The translations under genes and the position numbers were made by a program. Under the pieces are notes generated by a model that was given only the letters and a program-made list of their open reading frames with translations, ran no database searches and had not been told where the DNA came from. From positions 62,001-126,000 of the forward strand of contig NZ_JAHPZX010000003.1 in NCBI RefSeq assembly GCF_021325795.1: 64,000 nt of DNA, in the 5' to 3' direction. Source of the stretch: Bordetella sp. LUAb4. Its GTDB lineage: Bacteria > Pseudomonadota > Gammaproteobacteria > Burkholderiales > Burkholderiaceae_B. This document shows, piece by piece, positions 35,115 through 47,100 of the stretch; the first letter of the stretch is position 1; the number at the start of each line of letters is the position of its first letter.

Positions 35115-38100
35115 ATGAGCTCGGTTCGTCAGAAAGCCCGGTCGCGTTCCCCTATCGTCCCGAATTACGTCTGGCGTCTGCTGGGCGCCCTGCTAGCCAC
35201 TCCCACCGCTGTCTGGGCCAACTGCACCACCAGTGGCGTTTCCATCGTCTGCAACACGCCGGCGACCACCCTGTTCCCCAATGCGACCAGCACGCTCAAC
35301 AACGTCACGCTCAACGTTGGCTCCGCCGGCTCGCTGTCCTCCGTCATCATCACGCCGGCGGTGTCGCTGACGGGCAATAGCCCAACCCTCATCAACAACG
35401 GCACCATCGATCCCAACACGCTCAGTCTCCTGGGCCTGGGCGCAAGCGGTGTCGTGATGGGCAATGCCACGGGCGGCAATGTCGCCATCACCAATACCGG
35501 CACCCTACGCGGCAGCGGTGTGGACCTGCTGGGACTGACGTCCGTGAACCTGGGCGGTGTCGCCATTACCGCGCGCGCCAACAGCAGCGGCTCGATCAAT
35601 ATCAACAACAGCGGACTCATCGCCGGCCCTTCGCGCTTGCCCGTCAATGTCACGCTCAACCTGTCGGGCAATCCGACCATCCTGGCCTATGGCGGCGCGC
35701 CTATCACGGTGACCAACACCGGCACCATCGTCGGCCAGGTCGGGCTGGGCACATCGCCCGCCGGCAATCGCATGGTCAATGCGGGGACGATCGATGGCGG
35801 CGTGAACATGGGCATCAACAGCGCCAACACGTTCACGGCGGTCACGGGTTCCCAAGTCGTCAACAACGGCGGAACCATAGGCGTGGCCGTTGGCGACCTG
35901 CTGAGCCTGGGGCTGACCTTACCCGCAGCCGGGGTGATCGATGGCGGCGCCGGCGGCAACAACACGCTGGTCCTGCAGAACGCCGCCAGCGGCACCGGCA
36001 GCGGCACGACGGGCACAGGCACGGCCAGCTCGGCGGTCTATCGCAATTTCCAGAATCTGGTCATCAACAGCGGCACGTGGAACGTGACGGGGACGCTGGC
36101 GGCGCAGTCCACCGCGCTCAACGGCGGCGCGCTCCTGCTGAACGATGGATCCACCTTCGGCACCGGCCAGGTCCAGGCCAGCGGCGGCACGCTCATCGCC
36201 AATGCCGCCAGCGTCACCCTGCCCAACGCCTTCAACCTGGGCAGCGGCGGCCTGAACGTCCAGGGCGCGAATGCCTTGACCCTGAATGGCGTGGTGGCGG
36301 GCAGCGGCGGCCTGACCAAGGGCGGCCTGGGGACGTTGACGTTGGGCAACGCCAATGCCTATACCGGCGGCACCACCTTGTCCGGTGGCACGCTGGCATT
36401 GGGCAACGCCGCGGCGCTGGGTACCGGCGGATTGACAGTGGCCGGCACGACGACGCTGCGGAACAATAGCGCGATGACGGTCGGCAACCTGGTGGCGTTG
36501 AATGGCGACCTGACCGTCGCCAATGACACCGCCCTTACCCTGACCAACACGATCTCGGGTACCGGCGCATTGACCAAGTCCGGCGCCGGCACGCTGACCT
36601 TGTCCGGCAACAACACCTACGGCGGCGGCACCGCGCTGGGCGGCGGCGGCCTGATCGTCGGCGGCAACAGCGCGCTGGGCACCGGCACGGTGACCGTCAA
36701 TGGACCGAACACGCTGCAATCCAGCGTCGCCGCCGGCCTGCAGAACACCATCATCCTGAACGGCGGGACCGGCGCCTTGACGGTCGCCGGCGCGAACGAT
36801 CTGGCATTGAACGGCGCCATCAACGGCGCCGGCCGGTTGACCAAGACGGGGACCGGCGTCCTGACGCTGGGCGGTATCAACAGCTACAGCGGCGGCACGA
36901 CGCTGGCCGGTGGCACCGTCAACCTGGGCAGTCCGACGCCTTTCGGCAGCGGTGCCGTCAGCGTGACGGGCGCGACCACGCTCAACAGCCTGGGGGGCCT
37001 GACGGTGGGTAACGCCATCGCGCTGACAGGCGCTCCGTTGACCGTAAGCGGCACCAACGCGCTGGCGTTGAATGGGGGCATGACCGGCAGCGGCTCACTG
37101 GTGAAGAGCGGGACCGGCAGCCTGACGCTTGGCGGCACGGGCACCTACACCGGCGGTACGACTTTGAATGCCGGCACGCTGGTGGCCGGCGCGAACAACG
37201 CCTTGGGCACCAATCAACTGACGGTCGGTGGCGCGGCCACACTGGACAGCTCGGCCGCGGTGACGCTGGCCAACGCGGTGCAGCTGAACGGTGCCTTGAC
37301 GGTCGCCGGCAGCAACGATCTGACGCTGGGCGGCGTGATCACAGGCGCTGGCCAACTGACCAAGAACGGCGCCGCCACCTTGACGCTCAATGGCGCCAAC
37401 ACCAACAGCGGCGGCGTGGTGTTGAATGCCGGCACGCTGAGCCTGGGCAACGCCGGCGCCTTGGGCAGCGGCCTGTTGACGGTAGGCGGTAATGCCGTGC
37501 TTGCCGCACCCAATCTGGTGGTGACCAATGGTGTACGCCTGGGCACCGGCACCACGCTGGGCATCCAGACGGGCGGCGGCGCGACGACATTGGGCAGCGC
37601 AACGGGCAACATCGCGGGCGCTGGCGCGCTGGCATTGAACGATGCGGGAACGCTGACGGTCTCCGGCAACAACAGCTATCAGGGCGGCACCACGCTGAAT
37701 GCGGGCCGGCTGCTGCTGGATAGCGACACGGCGCTGGGCATCGGTCCGTTGACGGTGGCGGGCGCTGCCACACTGGATACGACGGCGGCCGCCGCGGGCA
37801 CGCGGCAATTGGCCAACGACGTCACCCTGAACGCGGCGCTGACGGTCGACAATGCCAACAGTCTGAACCTTGCCGGTAACGTTACCGGGGCCGGTACGCT
37901 GGTGAAGAACGGCACGGGCCTGCTCGCCTTGAATGGCACGGGCAACGCGTACGGCGGCCTGGTCATCAACGCCGGCACGGCGCAGGCGTCTTCGGCCACG
38001 CTGGGCGCCAACGTGCAGAACAACGCCAACCTGTCGTTGCTGCAGAACGCGGCTGGCACCTATGCCGGCAACATCAGCGGCACCGGCGGCGTCGACGTCA

Positions 38101-41100
38101 ATGGCACCGCACTGCTGTCCTTGAGCGGCGTGAACACCTTCACTGGCGGCTTGAATGTGCTGACGGGTGCGGTGGAAACGCGCGGCGGCCAGGCCTTGGC
38201 CGATACGCTCGCCGTCAACGTGGCCAGTGGCGCCGAACTGCGTATCACCGACAGCGAAGCATTGGGCACCTTGGCGGGCACCGGTGCCGTCAACGTCGGG
38301 ACGGGCGCGACACTGCGCCTGGGCGACAGCGGCGCGGACGGCAGCTTCGGCGGCGTGCTGGGTGGTATCGGCAACATCGCCAAGGGCGGTACCGGGGTGT
38401 TGGTGCTGACCGGCGCCAGCACCAACACCGGCGTGCTGGGCGTGGAAGGCGGCCGTTTGCAAGTCGATGGATCGATCAACAACAGCGCGGTCAACGTGGG
38501 TGCCGGCGCGACGCTGGCGGGTGCGGGCAGCGTCCTCGGTCCCGTGACCGTGGCCGACAACGGTATTCTGTCGGCCACGCAGGGGCAGACCCTGACGCTG
38601 GGCGGCCTGGCGCTGAATGACAACGCCAAGGTCAACGTGACGTTGGGAGCCGCCACATCCACCCCGCAGGCGCTGGTGCAGGTCAACGGCAACCTCACGC
38701 TGGACGGCCAGCTGAACGTAACGGATGCGGGTGCGGGATCGAGCCTGGGCCAGTTCGGCCTGGGCAGTTATCGCATCTTCGGCTACACCGGCGTGTTGGT
38801 GGACAACGGCCTCGCCATCGGCGCCATCCCCACGGGTTTCACGCCGGACGCTTTGGCCTTGCAGACCAGCATCAACAATCAGGTCAACCTGGTGGTGGGC
38901 GGCAGCAACGACAGCGTCCTGTTCTGGAACGGCACCACCACGACGCCGAATAGCGGCGTGGTGGGCGCTGCGGGCACCTGGCAGGCGGGCACGGGTAACT
39001 GGACGGATACGGCAGGCAGGATTCCGTCGGCCTGGGACAATAGCGCGCCCAGGTTCGCGATATTCAGCGGCACCGGCGGCGCGGTCAGCGTGGTCGGGGC
39101 GCAGAACATCACGGGCCTGCAGATCGCCGCCAATGGCTACACCTTGAACGGCGGTGCCTTGAATCTTGCCGCGGGTACCGACGTATTGCGCGCCGACGCC
39201 GGGGTGACCGGCACCATCAACTCGGCGATCAGCGGCAGCGGCGCGCTGCAGAAACGCGACTTCGGCACCTTGATCCTGACGGGCGCCAACACCTACACGG
39301 GCGGCACCACTGTCAGCGAAGGCGTCTTGCAAGTGAATGCCGACGCCAACCTGGGCGCGGCGGGTAGCGCGGTGGCGCTGGATGGCGGCACTTTGCGCAT
39401 CGACGGCAATGCCTATACCGGCACCACGCGCGCCATCAGCGTGGGTAGCGGTGGCACGCTGGATATCGCGGCGGCGAACAGCACCTTCACCCTGGGGCAA
39501 GACATCACCGGTGGTGGCCGCCTGACCAAGGCGGGTGCCGGTACGCTGGCACTCAACGGCGACAACAGCGCGCTGGCCGGCGTCGACTTGAATGCCGGCA
39601 CGCTCAGCGTCGGCAGCGCGACGGCTTTGGGCGCGGGCGCCTTGAACGTGAACGGCTCGGCAGCGCTGGATAGCGGCAACGCGCTGACGCTGGCCAATAA
39701 CGTCGTGATTGCCGACGCCGCGGTGTTGACCAATACCGGCAGCAATGACCTGATCTTGAATGGTGTCATCGCCGGCGGCGCGGGTAACACTGGCAGCCTG
39801 ATCAAGCAGGGCGCGAGCACGCTGACGCTTAACGGTGCCAATACCTATGGCGGCGGTACCACCCTGGCGGGCGGTACCATCGTCCTCGGCAACGATGGCG
39901 CCTTGGGCTCGGGGCCCCTGAACGTCAGTGGCGCGGGCCAATTGCTCGCCAGCGGCGCGCGTGTACTGGGCAATGACATCACGCTCGCCAATGCACTGAC
40001 GGCGGGTGGCGCCGGCGATCTGACACTGAACGGAACGATCAGTGGATCGGGTCCCTTGCTCAAGGCAGGAACGGAACGCCTGACGCTCAACGGCGTCAAT
40101 ACCTACACCGGCGGCACGCAATTGCAAGGCGGGACATTGGCGCTGGGCAATGACGGTGCGATCGGCGCTGGCCCGTTGACCGTGGCTGGCAATGCGGCGC
40201 TCGATAGCGCCAGCGCGCTGGCCTTGACCAATGCCATCGCCGTCACCAACGTCGGCACCACCCTGACCGTGGCGCGGAACAATGACGCCACCTTGTCCGG
40301 TGCTATCAGCGGCGACGGCGGCTTGGTGCTGGGCGGTAACCATACCCTCACCTTGACCGGCGCGAACACGTACGGCGGCGATACGACGCTGCTGGGCGGC
40401 ACGCTGCTGCTGGCCGCCGATGATGCGCTGGGCAGCAATGCGGGCGCGTCCACTTCCGGCGGATTGGTCGTCAGTGGACCCGCCGCGATCGGCGGCACGG
40501 ACGCCGGCACCGACCTTTCCATCGGCAACGTCATCCAGTTGGACGACACGCTCACGGTCACCGGGCCGAAGAACGTCGCGCTCAACGGCAGCATCAGCGG
40601 CGCGGGCGGCCTGATCAAGGATGCGGCGGCGACGGCCTTGACCATCGGTGCCAACAATGACTACAGCGGCGGTACCGTATTGCAAGGCGGCGCGCTACAG
40701 CTGCTAAATGCCAATGCGCTGGGCACGGGCGGATTGGCCGTAACGGGCGATGCCACCTTGCGCAACGGCATTGCCGGTATTCCTGCCAATGCGCTGGTGG
40801 TGGGCAACGACGTTGCACTGGGCGCGGCCTTGACGGTCGACGGCAACGGCGCGGCATTAACCTTGAACGGCGTGCTGTCGGGCGACGGCGCGCTACTGAC
40901 GCAAGGCGCCACCGACCTCACGCTGAACAATCTGAATACCTACACCGGCGGCACGCGCATCGCGGGCGGTACATTGACGCTGGGCAACGATCAGGCCTTG
41001 GGCACCGGCACGCTTACCGTGGCGGACGCCAGCACGCTCGCCGGCAGTGGGCCGCGGGTCGTGGCCAATGCCGTGCAGTTGAACGCGCGCCTCGATGTGG

Positions 41101-44100
41101 ACACGTCGACGCAGCCGGTGACCTTGAACGGCGCCATCGGTGGCGCGGGCGCCATCGCGCAGTTAGGTACCGGCACGTTGACGCTGAACGGCGCCAACAC
41201 CTATGGCGGCGGCACCACCTTGAACGGTGGCACGCTGGTGGTGGGCAACGGCGCGGCGCTGGGCACCGGCGGTTTGAACGTCGCGGCGTCCAGCAATCTG
41301 GACAATGGCGTCGCAACGGCATTGCAGAACGATGTCGTGTTGGGAGGCTCGGCCGCGACCGCGCTGACGGTGGCGGGCACCAACAATCTTGAGCTCGATG
41401 GCGCTATCAGCGGCGCTGGCGGTCTGGTGAAGAACGGCAGCGCTGGCCTGATCCTGGCTGGCAACAACACCTTCGGCGGCGGCGTGGCGCTCAATGGCGG
41501 CGCCGTGACGCTGGGATCCGCAACGGCGCTAGGGACGGGCGCGCTGACGGTCACCAACGCGGGAACCCTCAACAGCACCAGCACGCTGGTAGCGACCAAT
41601 GCCGTCAATCTGAATACCGGCAGCACCCTGACGGTAAACGGCGCGAACGACCTGACCCTGGGTGGCGCCATCGCGGGCGACGGCGCGCTGATCAAGCAGG
41701 ATGGCGGCACGCTGACCCTGACCGGCACCAATACCTACACGGGCGGCGCGCAGCTGCAAGGCGGCACGCTGATAGGTAGCGCGGCCAGCCTGGGCGCCGG
41801 TGGCGTGGCCAGCAGCGCGGGCACGCAACTCACCTTCCAGCAGGATGCGAACGGCACCTACGGCGGTGTCCTGAGCGGCGCCGGCAATGTGGAAAAGACC
41901 GGTGCGGGCGCATTGACCTTGACCGGCGCCAACAGCCTTACGGGCGCGACCGTGGGTGTGGCAGGCGGCACGCTGGTCGCGCAGGGCGGCCAGGCTTTGA
42001 CGGGTGCGGGCCTGGTGCGCGTGGATACGGGCGCGACGCTGCAACTGGACGGCAGCGAGTCCATTGCCGCGCTGGCGGGCGGTGGCCAGGTGGCTGTGCA
42101 GAGTCCTGCCATCCTGGCCCTGGGCGGTGCCACGGACAGCAGCTTCGACGGCATGCTCACGGGTACCGGCGGCTTGAGCAAGGTCGGCAGCGGCACCTTG
42201 GCATTGAACGGCGCCAGTACGCTGTCCGGCAATACTGACATCAATGCGGGCACGCTCGCGCTCAATGGCACGCTGGAAAGCGGCGCCATCATCGTGCATA
42301 ACGGCGGCACGCTGTCCGGCAATGGCCAGGCGACCGGCGCGGTCACGGTGCAAGACTTGGGCCATCTCGACGTCAACGCCATTCATGGCGGATTGACAGT
42401 AGGCTCGCTGACCCTGAGCCAGGACTCGCAAATCGACGCCGGCCTGGGCGCGGCCAGCACCAGCGGCTTGATCAATGTGACAGGCGATGTGGCGCTCAAC
42501 GGCAGGCTCAACGTGACGGACGTGGGCGGCTTCGGCACGGGTGTCTATCGCATCATCAACTACGGCGGTAGCCAGGTTGGCGGTGGTGCGCTGACACTGG
42601 GCACACTGCCTGCCGGGGTCGATCCGGCGAATCTGACCTTGCAGACCGTGGTCCTCGGGCAGGTCAATCTGCTCAATCAAAATTCGCCCAACGAAATCCA
42701 GTTCTGGGATGGCGGCAACGTCACCAGCGACGGCACGATAGCGGGCGGTAGCGGAACCTGGGGCGGGGCTGGCGGAAACACCAACTGGACCGATGCCAAC
42801 GGTGCCAACAATACGACATGGGGCGGGCAGTTCGCGGTATTCCAGGGTGATCCCGCGGGGGCGCCCTACACCGTCACGGTGTCCGGCCCGCAAACCATTA
42901 CGGGCATGCAGTTCTCGACGGACGGCTATACGCTTACCGCCGATCCCACCGGCGCGTTGGTGGCCAATAACAGCATCGCCAACGGCGCCGCCGACAATGT
43001 CGGCATACGCGTCGAGCCGGGTCTGACGGCCACCATCGATACACCCATTACCGGCACCGGCACGATCGCCAAGCGCGACACTGGCACGCTGGTCCTTGGC
43101 GGCGCCAATACCTATACCGGTGGAACCCGGGTGGAAGGCGGCGTGCTGCAGATCGACGCCAATGAAAATCTGGGCGCCGACGGCACCAGCGTGGCTTTCG
43201 ACGGTGGCACCTTGCGTATCACCGGCACGGACATGACGCAGCTCGGCAGCACCACGGCCAACCGCGATGTGACGCTGGAAGCCGGGGGCGGCACCTTCGA
43301 CATCGCCGCGCCCGCGGCCACGGTTGCCGTGGGCGGCACCATCAGTGGCGCGGGTGCCTTGGGCAAGACGGGCAGCGGGACCTTGCTGCTGGCGGGGGAC
43401 AATACGTATGCGGGCGGCACGCAACTCACGGGTGGCACGCTGCAGGTCGGCAGCAGTGGGGCTTTGGGCACCGGGACGCTGACCGCGGCCGGCGGCACCA
43501 CCCTGTCCAACACCGCGCCGGTCACGCTCACCAACACGGTCGATCTGCAAGGCAATGTCACGCTCGCCACCGCCACGCCCATGACCTTGAGCGGTACGGT
43601 GGGCGGCAGCGGCGGCTTCACCAAAACCGCCGCGGCGGACCTGACGCTGACCAGCGCCAACACCTATCAGGGCGATACCCAGTTGAACGAGGGCGCCATC
43701 GTCGTCGGTGGCAACAGCGCCCTGGGCACGGGCACGCTGATCGCCGCCGATGGAACGCAGCTCGATACGACGGCGCCCGGCGCAACCGTGGCGAACAACG
43801 TTACCTTGAATGGCGTGCTGACGGTACGCGGCACCAATGACCTGGTCATGGCCGGTTCAATCGGCGGCGACCCGGGCAGTGGCGGCGCGGTGGGCATCGT
43901 CAAGGATGGGCCGGCAACGTTGACCCTGAACGGTCCCAATGGCTATGCCGGCACGACGCAACTGAACGGCGGCAGGCTAGTGGTGGCGAGCAACTCGGCC
44001 TTGGGGACCAGCACGCTGGTCACCGCCGCCGGGACGTCATTGGACAGCACGCAGCCGGTGGTGCTGGCCAATGCCGTGCAGCTGGACGGATCGACCACCG

Positions 44101-47100
44101 TGGTGGGCAGCAATGACATGACGCTGCAGGGGACGGTCGCCGGCGCTGGTGGATTGGTCAAGGACGGCCCGGCCACCTTGACCCTGACGGGCGCCAATGC
44201 CTACGGCGGCGGCACGGCCTTGAACAGTGGCACGCTCATCGTCGGCAACGACGCGGCACTGGGCACGGGGGCCTTGGTGGCAGCCGATGGGACGGCCTTG
44301 AGCAGCCAGGGCAACGTGACGCTGGCCAATATTGTCACGACCAACGGCGCGCTGGCCATTCCTGGCAGCGACGACTTGACCTTGTCCGGCACCGTGGACG
44401 GCGCCGGCTCATTGAACAAGAGCGGCTCGGGCACGTTGACCCTGAACGGCACCAACACGTACACGGGCGGCACGACGCTGGCCGGCGGCACGCTGGTGGT
44501 GGGCAATGGCGCCGCATTGGGACCGGGCACGGTGACGGTGAATGCCGACAGCACCTTGCAGACGGCCCCCGCCGTGACGCTGGACAATGCGATCGCCTTG
44601 AACGGCGGTACGCTGACCGCGGCGACACCCGCGCTGGGCGATACGACCACATTGAGCGGCAATATCACCGGCGCTGGTGCGCTGACCAAGGCCGGCGCCG
44701 GCACGCTGATTCTCGGCGGCACCAACCGCTACAGCGGCGGCACCACGGTCGCCGGCGGTACCCTGCAAGGCAACACCGACAGTTTGCAAGGCACCATCGT
44801 GACGAGCACGGGCACGGCCGTCGCTTTCGATCAGACCACCAACGGTACCTTCAACGGCAGCATCAGCGGCGCGGGCGGTGTGGTCAAGAACGGCGCGGGC
44901 GCGGTGACCTTGAACGGCGCCAACAGCTACACCGGTGGCACCACGGTGGCTGCGGGGACCTTGATCGGCGACAGCACCAGCCTGCAGGGCAATATCGACA
45001 ACAGTGGCACGGTGGTGTTCAACCAGACCGGCAATGGCGCCTACAACGGCAATATCCAGGGCAGCGGCACGCTGATCAAGCAAGGCGGCGCGGCGCTGAC
45101 GCTGAGCGGCAGCAACCAGGTGGGCGGCGGCACCACGGTGTCGCAAGGCAGCCTGCTGGTCGACGGCACCTTGTCCGGCGGACCGGTGACGGTCGACGCC
45201 GGTGCGTTCCTGGGCGGCTCGGGCGTGGTGACGTCCGACGTGACGCTGGGCGACAACGCGCATCTGGTGGCCGGGACGCCGTCGAATCCGATCTCCTTCG
45301 CCGGTGGCCTGACCCTGTCCAATGCCACGCAGCTGGACTTCACGCTGGGCTCGCCGAACACGCCCACCACGGCGGTGACGGTGGCGGGCAACCTGGTGGC
45401 CGATGGCGTACTCAATGTGGCGAATGCCGGCAATCTGGGCACGGGCATCTATCACCTGTTCCAATCCGCCGGCACGCTGACCAATAATGGCATCGTCTAC
45501 GGCAGTTTGCCGACGGGTTTCACGGCCGACAATTTCACCTTGCAGACCAGCGTGCCACGGCAGATCAATCTGCTGGTGGAAACCACGCCCGGCGAGATCC
45601 AGTTCTGGAACGGCAGCAAGACCCTGGCGGATGGCCAGATCGCTGGCGGTACCGGCACGTGGGGCAGTGGCACCAACTGGACCGATGCGGCGGGCACGAC
45701 CAGCCAGACGTGGAACGACCGCTACGCCGCGTTCGCCGGCGTCGGCGGCACGGTGACCGTGGACGGCGCCAAGACGGTCACCGGCATGCAGTTCCTGTCG
45801 GACGGCTACACGCTGACGGGCGGCGCGGGCGCGGAAATCGCCCTGAGCCAGACGACGACGCCGATCCGCGTGGACACCGGCGCGACCGCGACCCTAGGCG
45901 TGCCATTGACCGGCGCGGGTGGACTGTCGAAGGAGAATGGCGGCACCTTGGTGCTGACGTCGCCCAACACGTATACCGGCGGCACGACGGTGGCCAGCGG
46001 TACCTTGCAGGTCAGCGCCGACAATCAATTGGGCGATGCGGCCGGCGCGGTGAACCTGAACGGCGGCACCCTGGCCATTGCCGATGCGGCTTATGCCGGC
46101 ACCGACCGTGCCGTGACACTGGGCGCGGCGGGCGGCGATATCGCGGTGGTGGCAGCGGGCCAGGACTTCACACTGGGTCAGGCATTGACGGGTAGCGGTG
46201 CGTTGACCAAGAGCGGGGCCGGCACGCTGGTCCTCGCCAGCGGCAGCAACTACAGCGGTGGCACCCATATCACCGGCGGTACGCTGGCCGGTGATAGCGC
46301 CAGCCTGCAGGGCAGCATCAACAGCGCTGCCGGCACCACCTTGCGTTTCGACCAAAGCACCGATGGCAGCTTCAACGGCAGCCTGGCGGGTAGCGGACAG
46401 CTGGTCAAGAACGGTACCGGCGCGCTGACGCTGACCCAGCCGAACAGTTACACGGGCGGGACGCAGATCAACACCGGCACCTTGATTGGCGACACCGGCA
46501 GCTTGCAAGGCAACATTGTCGATAACGCCAGCCTGGTGTTCAACCAAACCACGGACGGCACGTTCAACGGTACCTTGTCGGGCACCGGCTCCTTGACCAA
46601 ACGAGGCGCGGGAACATTGACGGCAAGCGGCTCGAATCCCTTCAGCGGCAACGTCGTGGTGGCGCAGGGTACGCTGGCGCTGGGTACCGCGGGGGCGCCG
46701 GCGAACTTGCCCGCGTCGGTACAGGTGAATTCGGGCGCCGCGCTGGCGGGCGCGGGCCGCATTTCCAGCCTGGTCAACGCGGGCACCGTTGCAACCGCAC
46801 CGGCACAGACGCTGCAAGTAGCCGGCAACTTCATCAACGCGCCGTCCGGTACCTTGCAGGTGAATCTGGGCCCACCCGCGGCGGGCGCGCTCAACGTGGC
46901 CGGCACCGCTGCCTTGAACGGCACGCTGCAGGTTGCCGACGGCTTCCAGTACAGCGGTACCAACAGCTATGCGGTAGTCACGGCGGCGCAGGGCGTGCAG
47001 GGCACGTTCACGACCGCGGCCCTGCCGGATCTGGCTTTCCTCGATTCGTCGGTCAGCTACGACCCCAACAACGTCTACGTCAATTTCGCGCGCAACCAGA

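Noticed and set aside
37095-40685. Long minus-strand open frame of 1196 codons inside the autotransporter
   Set aside because: It lies entirely antisense to the repeats of the autotransporter. Its translation is a low-complexity Gln/Arg/Ala/Gly pattern caused by high-GC codon bias, with no signal, domain or ribosome site.
41529-43550. Second long minus-strand frame (673 codons) inside the autotransporter
   Set aside because: Antisense shadow of the repeat-rich coding strand, of the same composition and with no independent signals.
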